A stretch of 64,000 nucleotides of DNA from Streptomyces verrucosisporus (GTDB lineage: Bacteria > Actinomycetota > Actinomycetes > Streptomycetales > Streptomycetaceae): contig NZ_JADEYH010000016.1 in NCBI RefSeq assembly GCF_017114865.1, forward strand, positions 62,001-126,000, in the 5' to 3' direction. The notes under the pieces are model-generated. The model ran no database searches. It saw only the letters and a program-made list of their open reading frames with translations, and had not been told where the DNA came from. The position numbers and the translations under genes are program-made. This document shows, one piece after another, positions 39,886 to 49,576 of this stretch (position 1 is its first letter; every line of letters begins with the position of its first letter).

Positions 39886-42564
39886 TCAGATGACCGTGCT
39901 CTCCACGGAGCCCCGGGACGCCTGATCGCCGCTCGGCGCGGCGGTGCTCGGCGCGGGTCCGCTGGCACTAGTGGTGCCCGACGGAGGATCGGTGTCATCC
40001 GGGCTCCCGGTAGGGTCCTCCGGCTCGGTGGTCGGGTCCTCCGGCTCGGTGGTCGGGTCCTCCGGCTCGTCTGCTGTCTCTGTCGGTTCGGTGGGCGGCT
40101 TCTTGGTGGGCGTCGGCTCGCTCGACCTGGTCGGCGTCCTGCTGGGCTCCCCCCCGCCCCCGGAGGTCGTGCCCTTCTCCTCCTCCGTCTCCCCGGACGC
40201 GTCGTCCGGCTCGGAGGCCTCCGGGGAGGCCGAGCCCGTCCCGCTGCCGGACGGTCCGCCGGGGACGGCCGGCGCGCTGCTCGCCCCCGGCTTCTCCCCC
40301 CGCTCGTCGCTGGAGCTCGGCGCGGGCTCGTCGACGGTGATGCCGTCGTCCTCCCGGGAGGTGACCGCCGGGTTGACGCTGCCGGCGGGCTCCTCACTCC
40401 CCGAGGTCATGCCGATGGTGACGACCGTGCCCACCAGCGCGGCCAGCAGGGCGCCCGCGCCCGCCGCGAAGACGTTGCGCCGGGTTCCCCGCAGGGCCAG
40501 CCCGCGCGGGCCGCGACGGCCGTCGTCCGGGCCGTCCTCGCCGTACGCGGGCCGTACGAACGGTGTTGGCCGGGTCAGCGCCTCGCTGCCGAAGGTGCCG
40601 TCGCCGGGCGTCTCGTCGAAGGCGCTGCCCACCGTCACCGGCGGAACCGCCAGGGCGGGCGGGAGCTTGTCGAGTGCCGGTGTACCGCCGGTGCTCTGCG
40701 GTCCGGGCGGGGTCTGCGCCGCGGGCGGGGTCTGCGCCACGGACGGCGGCGGAAAGGCCCCGGGCGGCTTCGCCGTGCTCTGGCGTCCGGGGAGGGCGGG
40801 CGCGGCGGGGGCACCGGGCGCGGCGGACGGTACGACGACGGCGGGCAGCGGCCCACCGGGGGCCTTGCCGGCGCCCCCGGGCCCCCCGGCCTCCTTGCCT
40901 GCCCTGTCCGCCTTGCCCGGGCCGCCCTCGGCCTCGATCGCGAAGCGGTCCTCGACCAGGGCCAGCGCGCGTCGTCCGGCGACCGTGCCCCGGCGGTCCG
41001 CGAGCACTCCGCGCAGCCCGATGGACGCCTCTAGTTCGGCACGGGCCCGGTCCAGGTGGCCGGTGCACAGGGCGAGCACGCCGAGGTCGTGGTGGAAGTA
41101 CGCCTCCTCGGCGACCTCGCCCGCCGTGCGCGCCGCCTCCTGGCCGCCGCGCAGGATCCGCTCCCAGGAGCCCCAGTGCAGCGAGGCGGCGAGCATGGGC
41201 GCGGCGGTGCGGGCCAGCAGCACGGCCGCGCTCGCGTGGCCGCCTCGCTTGGCTCCCTGGACGGCGGCGAGCACCGCCTCGGCCTCCTGCGCCGCCCGCT
41301 CCGGGGTGACCGAGGGGTGGCCGGTCCACCAGGCGTAGTGCTGGGCGGCGGTGCGGGCGCGGTCGTCGGCTCCGTCGGCGTATCCGGCGTCGGCCAGTTG
41401 CCCGGCCACGTCCGGGGCGAGCCGGTAGTACGTGCCGGCGGTGGTGACCAGGCCGCAGGCGAGCAGTTCGCCCAGGGAGGCGTCGGCGTCGGCGTCGTCC
41501 ACCAGCGCGGGCAGATGGGCCGGGTGCGGCAGCACTCCGCCGAGCGCCACGGCGAAGCGCAGCACCTCGCGGGTGCTGCCGGACAGCCGGGCGGCCAGGA
41601 GTGCGGCGGGGGCCGCGCCCTCGGCCAGCGTCGGCAGCGGTGCGCCGGCCCGGCCGCTCCCCCCGGTGCCGCCGGCGTCCTCGACGTTTCCGCTGTCCGC
41701 CTCGCCGCCGTCACCACCGTCACCACCGGCCGCGGCCTCCGCGTCGCGCTGCCGCAGCAGCGCGCCGGCCTGGACGAAGCGCAGCGGCAGTCCCTCGGAC
41801 TCGAACCACAGGTCTCCGACCCAGGCCGCCTCGTCCTCGGTCAGCGGGCGGCGCACGATGTGCTCCATCAGCTCCCGGCAGGCGGCCCGGCTGATGCCCG
41901 AGAGGGCGATCTCCTCCAGGGGCGCGTCGGCGGAGGGTGCGGGGGCGCCGGGCGCGGCCGTGACCAGGAAGGCGCACTCGGGGGTGGCGTCGAGGAGGGA
42001 GTCGAGCGCCTGGCCGCCGAACTCGACGTCGTCCAGCAGGACGACCGCGCCCACGCCGCGCACCGCCTCCTCCAGCTCGGCGCGGTCGGGGCGGTGCCGG
42101 GGCGCGTCGTGGACGGCGGCGAACAGCTCGTACAGCACGTCCGAGGCCGTGCGCCGGCAGCCGCTGAGCCGGATGACGCCGTCCGGGGCGAGGTCGGCGC
42201 ACTCGGCGGCCACGGCGGCCAGCAGGGAGCTGCGTCCGGAGCCGGGCGCCCCGGTGAGCCGGACCGAACGTCCGCGCCTGAGCAGCTGGAGGAGGCGCTC
42301 GCGCTCCGCCGTGCGCTCCAGCAGCGGCAGGTCGGGCAGGGAGATCCCGGTCGGGAGCGGGGCCACGGCGGCACGTTCCCGCTCGGCGCGGGACTCCGGG
42401 GTGCGCCTGCTGGGCGCGCCGGGGTGCTCACCGGGCGGGCAGGGCTCGATCTCGCTGCCGTCGACGGGGTTGACGGTCAGCAGGTACTCGCCCGCTATGA
42501 GCGGGATCGCGCGGGTGGTGCTCCCGCTGTCCTGTTCCTCGGGTCCCCGGTCGTTCGGGTCCAT
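39886..42564 (-). CDS. STAND-like ATPase with membrane helix and Pro/Thr/Glu repeat tail
   Basis: 892 residues starting MDPNDRGPEEQDSG. The ATPase begins near residue 95 with a Walker A of Arg type, LTGAPGSGRSSLL (Arg where Lys is usual), and a Walker B AVVLLDDVEF. Then come helical repeats (GDEAAR- and AARTAGEVAEEAYF-like). A Pro/Ala/Gly linker precedes one transmembrane helix near 690-715 (AGALLAALVGTVVTIGM). The C-terminus is rich in Ser/Glu/Pro/Thr, with three TEPEDPT units encoded by a 21-bp tandem repeat. Topology: ATPase in, repeat tail out. A STAS protein follows upstream on the same strand. Arg in Walker A occurs in LuxR-LAL/STAND proteins. Function not known. Confidence 0.82.
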   Translation of the reverse strand: MDPNDRGPEEQDSGSTTRAIPLIAGEYLLTVNPVDGSEIEPCPPGEHPGAPSRRTPESRAERERAAVAPLPTGISLPDLPLLERTAERERLLQLLRRGRSVRLTGAPGSGRSSLLAAVAAECADLAPDGVIRLSGCRRTASDVLYELFAAVHDAPRHRPDRAELEEAVRGVGAVVLLDDVEFGGQALDSLLDATPECAFLVTAAPGAPAPSADAPLEEIALSGISRAACRELMEHIVRRPLTEDEAAWVGDLWFESEGLPLRFVQAGALLRQRDAEAAAGGDGGDGGEADSGNVEDAGGTGGSGRAGAPLPTLAEGAAPAALLAARLSGSTREVLRFAVALGGVLPHPAHLPALVDDADADASLGELLACGLVTTAGTYYRLAPDVAGQLADAGYADGADDRARTAAQHYAWWTGHPSVTPERAAQEAEAVLAAVQGAKRGGHASAAVLLARTAAPMLAASLHWGSWERILRGGQEAARTAGEVAEEAYFHHDLGVLALCTGHLDRARAELEASIGLRGVLADRRGTVAGRRALALVEDRFAIEAEGGPGKADRAGKEAGGPGGAGKAPGGPLPAVVVPSAAPGAPAAPALPGRQSTAKPPGAFPPPSVAQTPPAAQTPPGPQSTGGTPALDKLPPALAVPPVTVGSAFDETPGDGTFGSEALTRPTPFVRPAYGEDGPDDGRRGPRGLALRGTRRNVFAAGAGALLAALVGTVVTIGMTSGSEEPAGSVNPAVTSREDDGITVDEPAPSSSDERGEKPGASSAPAVPGGPSGSGTGSASPEASEPDDASGETEEEKGTTSGGGGEPSRTPTRSSEPTPTKKPPTEPTETADEPEDPTTEPEDPTTEPEDPTGSPDDTDPPSGTTSASGPAPSTAAPSGDQASRGSVESTVI
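40013..40069. repeat. 21-bp tandem repeat in ATPase gene
   Basis: Two full 21-base units starting GGGTCCTCCGGCTCGGTGGT at 40013 and 40034, plus 15 bases of a third. In frame on the coding strand, each unit adds seven residues (TEPEDPT) to the extracytoplasmic tail. Confidence 0.9.
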
Positions 42565-42742
42565 GGTGGGTGCCCCCAGATGCGGTGCGTACTCGAAGCT
42601 CAGCTCTCCAGGGCCGACCGTACGCTGGCCTTCGCTCGTGGTCCGGTGGCCGTCCGCAGCGCAGTGTAGGCGGCGGGTTCCAGAACCCTATTGCCTGGCC
42701 CGGGAGTGGGGGCAAGCCCGGACGGGAGCCCTGACCCAATAG

Positions 42743-43072
42743 TTATGGCTTGGTCAGCGTCCCGCCCTCGGCGAGCCCGCCTCCCTCGATGGCCAGGATG
42801 CGGTGCAGACGGGTGGCCACCAGCAGGCGCTGCATCTGGGGCGGCACGTCCCGCAGGACGAGGCGGCGCCCGCACCGGCCCGCCCGCCGGTGCGCGCCCA
42901 TGATCACGCCGAGGCCGGTGGCGTCCCACGAGTCCAGCTCGGCGAGGTCCAGCACGAGATCGCCCTCCCCGGAGTCGACCGCGGTGTGCAGGACCGAACG
43001 GGCGTCCGCCGCGTTGCGGACGTCGAGGCGACCTCCGACGACCAGTTCAGCGTGGTCGCCCCTGATGTGCAT
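42743..43072 (-). CDS. STAS-domain anti-anti-sigma-type protein
   Basis: 109 residues, start MHIRGDHAELVV with GGGGGAG upstream. STAS fold: LVVGGRLDVRNAADAR, LVLDLAELDSWDATGLGVIMG. The switch position is Thr52 (DATG, where SpoIIAA has DSSG), which can be phosphorylated. It would bind an anti-sigma kinase (RsbW/SpoIIAB type); none is in the window. The next gene upstream on the same strand is hbdA, 159 bases away, and the ATPase gene is downstream after 178 bases. Confidence 0.88.
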   Translation of the reverse strand: MHIRGDHAELVVGGRLDVRNAADARSVLHTAVDSGEGDLVLDLAELDSWDATGLGVIMGAHRRAGRCGRRLVLRDVPPQMQRLLVATRLHRILAIEGGGLAEGGTLTKP

Positions 43073-43231
43073 ATCCGCTCCCCCGGAAAAGAAGTGGTCC
43101 GTCTGTGACTGTTGTCTGCCTATGTCTCACCACAACTGACTGCCTGTTCGGCGGCGGAGTTTCCGTCCGCCGCCGAATCGACACCGAATTCACCCGTAGA
43201 GGCGACCCGTCTGTGTGCCGTACGGGTTCGT

Positions 43232-44080
43232 TCAGTAGCGGTAGAAGCCCTGACCGCTCTTGCGGCCGATGTCCCCGGCGTCCACCATGCGCCGCATCCC
43301 CTCCGGCGGGGCGAACTTCTCGTCCTGCGACTCGGTGTAGATGTTCTCCGTGGCGTGCAGCAGGATGTCGACGCCGGTGAGGTCCGCGGTGGCCAGCGGG
43401 CCCATGGCGTGCCCGAAGCCCAGCTTGCAGGCGATGTCGATGTCCTCGGCGGTCGCCACGCCCGACTCGTGGAGCTTGGCGGCCTCGACGACCAGGGCGG
43501 AGATCAGCCGGGTGGTGACGAAGCCCGCGACATCCCGGTTGACGACGATACAGGTCTTGCCGACGCCCTCGGCGAACTCCCTTGCCGCCGCCAGGGTTTC
43601 GTCGCTCGTCTTGTACCCGCGCACCAGCTCGCACAGCCGCATCATCGGCACCGGGGAGAAGAAGTGGGTGCCCACGACCCGCTCGGGGCGCTCCGTCACC
43701 GCCGCGATCTTGGTGATCGGGATGGCGGAGGTGTTGGAGGCGAGCACGGCCTCGTCCTTCACCAGGCCGTCGAGCGTGCGGAAGATCTCCTGCTTGACGT
43801 CGATCCGCTCGAAGACGGCCTCGACCACGATGTCGGCCTCGGACACGGCGTCGAGATCGGTGGTGGCGGTGATGCGGCCGAGCGCCGCCTCCGCGTCCTC
43901 GGCGCTCAGCTTCCCCTTGGAGACGAACTTGTCGTAGGAGGCCCGGATCCCGTCCGTGCCGCGCCCGAGCGCCTCGTCGGTGACGTCGCGCAGCACCACG
44001 TCCCAGCCTGCCTGGGCGGAGACCTGGGCGATGCCCGATCCCATGAGTCCGGCTCCGATGACGGCGAGCTTCTTGGCCAC
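43232..44080 (-). CDS. hbdA: 3-hydroxybutyryl-CoA dehydrogenase
   Basis: 282 residues from GTG at 44080 (AGAGGGG upstream). NAD(P)-binding KLAVIGAGLMGSGIAQVS, dimer and catalytic segments ASNTSAIPITKIA, VGTHFFSPVPMMRLCELV (catalytic His) and DVAGFVTTRLISALV, and a C-terminal KLGFGHAMGPLATADLTG. Reduces acetoacetyl-CoA from the thiolase at 30 kb. Divergent from the cobalamin adenosyltransferase gene. It would supply butyryl-CoA for isobutyryl-CoA mutase or the ethylmalonyl-CoA pathway. Confidence 0.94.
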   Translation of the reverse strand: MAKKLAVIGAGLMGSGIAQVSAQAGWDVVLRDVTDEALGRGTDGIRASYDKFVSKGKLSAEDAEAALGRITATTDLDAVSEADIVVEAVFERIDVKQEIFRTLDGLVKDEAVLASNTSAIPITKIAAVTERPERVVGTHFFSPVPMMRLCELVRGYKTSDETLAAAREFAEGVGKTCIVVNRDVAGFVTTRLISALVVEAAKLHESGVATAEDIDIACKLGFGHAMGPLATADLTGVDILLHATENIYTESQDEKFAPPEGMRRMVDAGDIGRKSGQGFYRY

Positions 44081-44308
44081 GTGTATGTCCCCTCTGCGGC
44101 TTTGCGGTGCGACTCTCAGGCGGACCCTAGCGCCCGTGAGCGCGCGGTGGGCGGGGAAGAGATGCGCGTCACGTCTCACATGGCGGACATCACACTCGCG
44201 CGGGTCATTCGGTCGACCGCCGCGCGCAGTTGGGCGCTGTGGCGGGCGGGACGGGCGGCGGTCCCGTGACGGTGGGCACACCTGCGCTCGGCGGGGCCCG
44301 CGCGTGGC

Positions 44309-44314
44309 TAGGCT
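44309..44314 (+). promoter_or_regulatory. -10 hexamer for leaderless adenosyltransferase message
   Basis: TAGGCT six bases before the ATG; no ribosome binding site. Confidence 0.5.
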
Positions 44315-44320
44315 CGGTCC

Positions 44321-44893
44321 ATGGTCAATCTGACACGCATCTACACGCGCACCGGCGACGACGGCACCACCGCCCTCGGCGACATGAGCCGTACCGCCAA
44401 GACCGACTCCCGCATCTCCGCCTACGCCGACGCGAACGAGGCCAACGCCGCGATCGGGGTGGCCATCGCGCTCGGCGATCTGCCCGAGGAGATCACCAAG
44501 GTCCTGGTCCGGGTGCAGAACGACCTGTTCGACGTGGGTGCGGACCTGGCCACGCCGGTGGCGGAGAACCCCGAGTACCCGCCGCTGCGGGTGCGGCAGA
44601 GCTACATCGACAAGCTGGAGGCGGACTGCGACCGCTTCCTGGCGGATCTGGAGAAGCTGCGCAGCTTCATCCTGCCGGGCGGCACCCCGGGAGCGGCCCT
44701 GCTCCACCAGGCGTGCACGGTCGTCCGCCGTGCCGAGCGCTCGACGTGGGCGGCGCTGGAGGAGCACGGCGAGGTCATGAACCGTCTGACGGCCACCTAC
44801 CTCAACCGGCTGTCGGACCTGCTGTTCATCCTGGCCAGGTCCGCCAACAAGGAGGTGGGCGACATCCTCTGGGTCCCCGGCGAGAACCGCTGA
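44321..44893 (+). CDS. Cob(I)alamin adenosyltransferase, PduO type
   Basis: 190 residues. Attaches the adenosyl group of ATP to cob(I)alamin, giving the cofactor for B12 mutases. Starts MVNLTRIYTRTGDDGTTALGD (phosphate-binding), then SRISAYADANEANAAIG, VQNDLFDVGADLAT, FILPGGTPGAALLHQACTVVRRAER and NRLSDLLFILAR. These are the PduO/MMAB signatures. With icmA, meaB and mce it provides B12-dependent acyl-CoA metabolism. Leaderless start. Ends convergently with a membrane-protein gene. Confidence 0.94.
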   Translation: MVNLTRIYTRTGDDGTTALGDMSRTAKTDSRISAYADANEANAAIGVAIALGDLPEEITKVLVRVQNDLFDVGADLATPVAENPEYPPLRVRQSYIDKLEADCDRFLADLEKLRSFILPGGTPGAALLHQACTVVRRAERSTWAALEEHGEVMNRLTATYLNRLSDLLFILARSANKEVGDILWVPGENR

Positions 44894-44920
44894 CGCGCGG
44901 GGGCCGCGGCCGCCGGCGCG

Positions 44921-44964
44921 CGGAGCCCCCGCCCCCTCTCCCTCTTCCGAGGACGGGGGCTCCG
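44921..44964. terminator. Hairpin between adenosyltransferase and membrane gene
   Basis: 11-bp stem CGGAGCCCCCG with its complement at 44954-44964, separated by a 22-base C/T-rich loop. The long loop makes it weaker than others here. Confidence 0.45.
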
Positions 44965-44997
44965 GCCGTCTCCGGCACGTGATGCCGGCGCGGGGCT

Positions 44998-45501
44998 TCA
45001 GTGCCCGGCCGTCTCCCGGTCGGCGGGCAGGGCGCCGGCGGGGTCACGCGGTTCACCGGAGGGCGCCTTCGGCTTCTTGGGCCAGAGCGTGTAACCGGCC
45101 GCGATGACCACGCTGACGCCGATGACGCCGATGACGAAGAGCATCTTGTGCTGCCACTGCACCAGGGACTCGCTCCGCCCGGCGTCGCCGACGTACCGGA
45201 CCGCGCCCTGGAGCAGTGCCAGGGCGATCACCGCGCCGAGCACCGAGCGGGCGCACATCTTCCACTCGTGGACGGCGCGCGCCGTCCCGTACTTCGGCGG
45301 CCTCATCGGCGGCGGACCGCCCGCGAAGCGGTGGGCGAAGTGCCCGTCGGCCCACTTGACCATGTAGTGACCGTAGGCCGCGGTGAAGCCGATGTAGACG
45401 GCCGCCAGGCCGTGCTTCCAGTCGCCCTCGGCACCGTTCCTCAGGTCGATCGCGGTGACGACCAGCAGCACCACCTCCAGCAGCGGCTCGCACAGCAGCA
45501 C
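44998..45501 (-). CDS. Small integral membrane protein, start uncertain
   Basis: 167 residues from a GTG at 45501. Three or four hydrophobic segments: LLEVVLLVVTAIDL, LAAVYIGFTAAYGHYMV, SVLGAVIALALLQGAV and LFVIGVIGVSVVIAAGYTLW. Conserved-looking soluble bits are GPPPMRPPKYG and AVHEWKMCAR. Ends in a basic-acidic tail. No family recognised. The frame stays open upstream to about 45531 (RKPRLGAAV), and related proteins in memory begin near such a KPRL, so the N-terminus may be several residues longer. That region also encodes, on the other strand, a kinase stub (45517-45717), so the 5' end was probably reshaped by a deletion. Confidence 0.68.
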   Translation of the reverse strand: MLLCEPLLEVVLLVVTAIDLRNGAEGDWKHGLAAVYIGFTAAYGHYMVKWADGHFAHRFAGGPPPMRPPKYGTARAVHEWKMCARSVLGAVIALALLQGAVRYVGDAGRSESLVQWQHKMLFVIGVIGVSVVIAAGYTLWPKKPKAPSGEPRDPAGALPADRETAGH

Positions 45502-45516
45502 GGCGGCGCCCAGGCG

Positions 45517-45717
45517 GGGTTTGCGGGCGGCGCCTTCGGCGCGGGCCCGGCCGAGGCGGCCGGCGGCACACGGTGGGAGGTGCGGGCGGTGCTGCCCCTG
45601 GGGGACGCCGTACGCGGCGTCGCGGACGGCGGGACCGGTGGGGCCGGCGGGGCCGGTGGGGCCGGTGGGGCCGGTGGGGCCGGTGGGGCCGGAACGAGGA
45701 GAGGGGACGGGGCATGA
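45517..45717 (+). pseudogene. C-terminal stub of a NarL-family sensor kinase
   Basis: The frame ending at 45717 reads GGAFGAGPAEAAGGTRWEV then RAVLPLGD, the closing GG-x-AGP...GGxxxxVRAVLPL pattern of NarL-type histidine kinases. It ends with TGA overlapping the ATG of the response regulator at 45714 (ATGA). The missing part (all upstream domains) is replaced by antisense of the convergent membrane gene. A rare TTT codon at 45520 marks the probable junction. After the LPLGD end the frame runs through a 9-bp tandem repeat. I infer deletion of the kinase body. Confidence 0.6.
45631..45693. repeat. 9-bp tandem repeat, seven units
   Basis: Units of GGGGCCGGT (first, second and last each differ by one base) fill 45631-45693, in frame with the kinase stub, where they code for Gly-Gly-Ala repeats. 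They end about 20 bases before the response regulator start. Confidence 0.9.
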
Positions 45718-46376
45718 CCATCCGGGTGCTCGTGGCCGAGGACCAGTCGGCGGTGCGCGCCGGACTCGTCCTGATCCTGCGCGGTGCGCCGGACATCGAG
45801 GTGGTCGGGGAGGCGCCGGACGGCGAGGAGGCGGTGCGGCTGGCCCGTGAACTCCGGCCGGATCTGGTGCTGATGGATGTGCGGATGCCGCGTCTGGACG
45901 GGGTCTCGGCGACCGAGCGGGTGGTCGGCGAGGGGCTGGCCGATGTGCTGGTGCTGACCACCTTCGACCTCGACGCGTACGTCTTCGGTGCGCTGCGCGC
46001 GGGCGCCGCGGGCTTCCTGCTCAAGGACAGCGAGGCGGCGCAACTGGTGGACGCGGTACGGGCGGTGGCACGCGGTGAGGGCGTGATCGCCCCGGTCGTG
46101 ACGCGGCGGCTGATCCGGGAGTTCGCCCGCTCCTCCACCGCGCCCGGGGGCGGTCGCCGGGCCGACCCCGCCGTGCTCGACGCACTCACCCGGCGTGAGC
46201 GCGAGGTGCTGGCGTGCCTGGGTGAGGGGCTGTCCAACGCGGAGGTCGCCGCGCGACTGTCGATGGCGGAGGCGACGGTGAAGACGCACGTCAGCAGGCT
46301 GCTGGCGAAGCTGGAGCTGCGCAGCAGGGTGCAGGCCGCGGTGCTGGCGCGGGAGTTGGGGGTGACCGGGGAATGA
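45714..46376 (+). CDS. NarL/LuxR-family response regulator, orphaned
   Basis: 220 residues starting MTIRVLVAEDQSAVRAGL. Receiver with Asp55 (DLVLMDVRMPRLDG), Lys in FLLKDSEAAQLV, and a LuxR-type helix-turn-helix (LTRREREVLACLGEGLSNAE, then SMAEATVKTHVSRLLAKL). Preceded by GAGAGGGG. Its cognate kinase survives only as a C-terminal stub overlapping the start. The regulator itself looks intact, so it may act unphosphorylated, accept phosphate from another kinase or from acetyl phosphate, or be on its way to loss. Chitinase lies 156 bases downstream; whether it is a target is unknown. Confidence 0.92.
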   Translation: MTIRVLVAEDQSAVRAGLVLILRGAPDIEVVGEAPDGEEAVRLARELRPDLVLMDVRMPRLDGVSATERVVGEGLADVLVLTTFDLDAYVFGALRAGAAGFLLKDSEAAQLVDAVRAVARGEGVIAPVVTRRLIREFARSSTAPGGGRRADPAVLDALTRREREVLACLGEGLSNAEVAARLSMAEATVKTHVSRLLAKLELRSRVQAAVLARELGVTGE

Positions 46377-46398
46377 ATTCCTCATTGGTGCATACCTG

Positions 46399-46427
46399 TT
46401 GACCGGTGGTCCAGACCAATCTACGCT
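46399..46427 (+). promoter_or_regulatory. chiC promoter with DasR-type operator in the spacer
   Basis: TTGACC (46399-46404), 17-base spacer, TACGCT (46422-46427). The spacer contains TGGTCCAGACCA (46407-46418), close to the dre element bound by the GlcNAc-responsive repressor DasR and to the known chitinase promoter repeats. GTTGACC and GGTCAAC (46431-46437) also form a wider inverted repeat. Repression by promoter occlusion and induction by chitin breakdown products is expected. Confidence 0.7.
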
Positions 46428-46532
46428 CCAGGTCAACTGCACGCCCATGCCATGCACATGGCACTCTCCACGAGCGGCGCAGGAGACCCCCAACGGTTCG
46501 GTCCGGCACCGGACCCTGTGCGAGGAGCGCTC

Positions 46533-48383
<1,851 letters not shown>

Positions 48384-48425
48384 CGCCCGGGCGGTGACCC
48401 GCCCCACGCACCACCGGCAGTGACA

Positions 48426-48463
48426 GAACCGGGGAGACGGCCCATAGGCCGCCTCCCCGGTTC
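48426..48463 (+). terminator. chiC terminator
   Basis: 16-base arms (GAACCGGGGAGACGGC with its near-complement ending 48463) with one mismatch and a 6-base loop. 43 bases after the chitinase stop. Confidence 0.75.
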
Positions 48464-48521
48464 GCCGTCCGTGCTCCCCCGGGCTCCCTCCTGGGGCACC
48501 CCCGAGCAACGGGGAAACCGC

Positions 48522-48977
48522 TCAAGCGACATTGACCCTTTGACCGGGGGGGGCTGCTTCGAGCCAGGCGAGGAAGCCGGTCAGGGCGTCCTCGCTCATC
48601 GCCAGCTCCACCCGGGTGCCGCGGTGCGAGCAGGCCAGGACCACCGAGTCCGACAGGAGCGCCAGTTCCTCGTCCCCCTCGGGCCTGCGGCGCTCCAGCA
48701 CCTCGATCGCCTCCCGCTCCAGCAGGCGGCGCGGCCTCGGCGCGTAGGAGAAGACCCGGAACCACTCGACCCGGTCCCCGCTGTAGCGGGAGACGCCGTA
48801 CACCCAGCCCTTGCCGCCGGCCTCGGCTCCCTCGCCGGGATCCGGCGCGCCCCACCGCAGACTGCAGTCGAAGGTGCCGCCCGGCCGCTGGATCAGCCGC
48901 CGCCGCAGCCCGAAGGCGAACAGTCCCAGCAGCACCAGAGCCAGCACCGCCCCGGACAGCACGAGAGCGAGGACCAT
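48522..48977 (-). CDS. DUF2550 membrane protein
   Basis: 151 residues starting MVLALVLSGAVLALVLLGLF, a single N-terminal helix, then a basic stop-transfer (RRRLIQRPGG) and a cytoplasmic beta-rich domain (GTFDCSLRWG, GWVYGVSRYSGDRVEWFRVFS). AGGAGG precedes the start. Constant neighbour of atpC in actinobacteria, same strand, separated by 121 bases. Function unknown. Confidence 0.85.
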   Translation of the reverse strand: MVLALVLSGAVLALVLLGLFAFGLRRRLIQRPGGTFDCSLRWGAPDPGEGAEAGGKGWVYGVSRYSGDRVEWFRVFSYAPRPRRLLEREAIEVLERRRPEGDEELALLSDSVVLACSHRGTRVELAMSEDALTGFLAWLEAAPPGQRVNVA

Positions 48978-49098
48978 CTTCACCGACCTCCTCGCCTCGT
49001 CCGTCCGTACAGCAGCCAGCAATCACCTCAGCCGCGGACCACGCCGGAGCGATGCTCCGATGCGGTCCGCGGCTGGGGCACGTACATGCGCGCGGGTC

Positions 49099-49485
49099 TC
49101 AGCGCGCGCTCGCCAAGGCGGCCCGAAGCCGGATCTCGGCGCGGCGCTCGGCGGCGGCGTCCGCCTCCGACTTCGCCCGGTCCAGCGCGCGCTCGGCGCG
49201 CTGGACATCGATCTCCTCGGACAGCTCCGCGATCTCCGCGAGCAGCGACAGCTTGTTGTCCGCGAAGGAGATGAAGCCGCCGTGCACCGCGGCGACGACG
49301 GTGCCGCCCCCGCTCTCGCCGGTCGTACGGATCGTCACCGGGCCCGGCTTCAGCACACCGAGCAGCGGCTGGTGGCCGGGCATGACGCCGATATCACCCG
49401 ACGAGGTGCGCGCGACGACCAGGCTGGCCTCGCCCGACCAGACCTTGCGGTCCGCGGCGACCAACTCGACGTGCAGCTCAGCCAC
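49099..49485 (-). CDS. atpC: F0F1 ATP synthase epsilon subunit
   Basis: 128 residues from GTG at 49485 with GAGGAG five bases ahead. Beta-sandwich N-terminus (AELHVELVAADRKVWSGEA, SGDIGVMPGHQPLLGVLKPG) and a two-helix C-terminus (ERALDRAKSEADAAAERRAE). Regulates rotation and ATP hydrolysis in F1. Last gene of the atp operon, separated from atpD by 91 bases that contain a strong hairpin. Confidence 0.96.
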   Translation of the reverse strand: MAELHVELVAADRKVWSGEASLVVARTSSGDIGVMPGHQPLLGVLKPGPVTIRTTGESGGGTVVAAVHGGFISFADNKLSLLAEIAELSEEIDVQRAERALDRAKSEADAAAERRAEIRLRAALASAR

Positions 49486-49530
49486 AGTGGCTCCTCGAAA
49501 CTGGGGTTTTCACAGAATAACGGTGCGCGG

Positions 49531-49562
49531 GACAGGGGGCGGGCTTCACCCCGCCCCCTGTC
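49531..49562 (-). terminator. Hairpin between atpD and atpC
   Basis: Perfect 13-bp stem GACAGGGGGCGGG with its complement (49550-49562) and 6-base loop. It sits inside an otherwise closely packed operon, so it may weaken read-through, or stabilise the mRNA end, to lower epsilon relative to beta. Confidence 0.55.
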
Positions 49563-49576
49563 GTGGGGCGCGGACG

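Noticed and set aside
45631..45693. Variable-number repeat as a phase-variation switch
   Set aside because: Unit length is nine, so gain or loss keeps the frame and could not turn the downstream gene on or off by frameshift.
45001..45717. Whole 238-codon plus-strand frame as a real gene
   Set aside because: Only its last ~65 codons resemble a kinase; the rest is antisense of the membrane protein. Kept as a stub.
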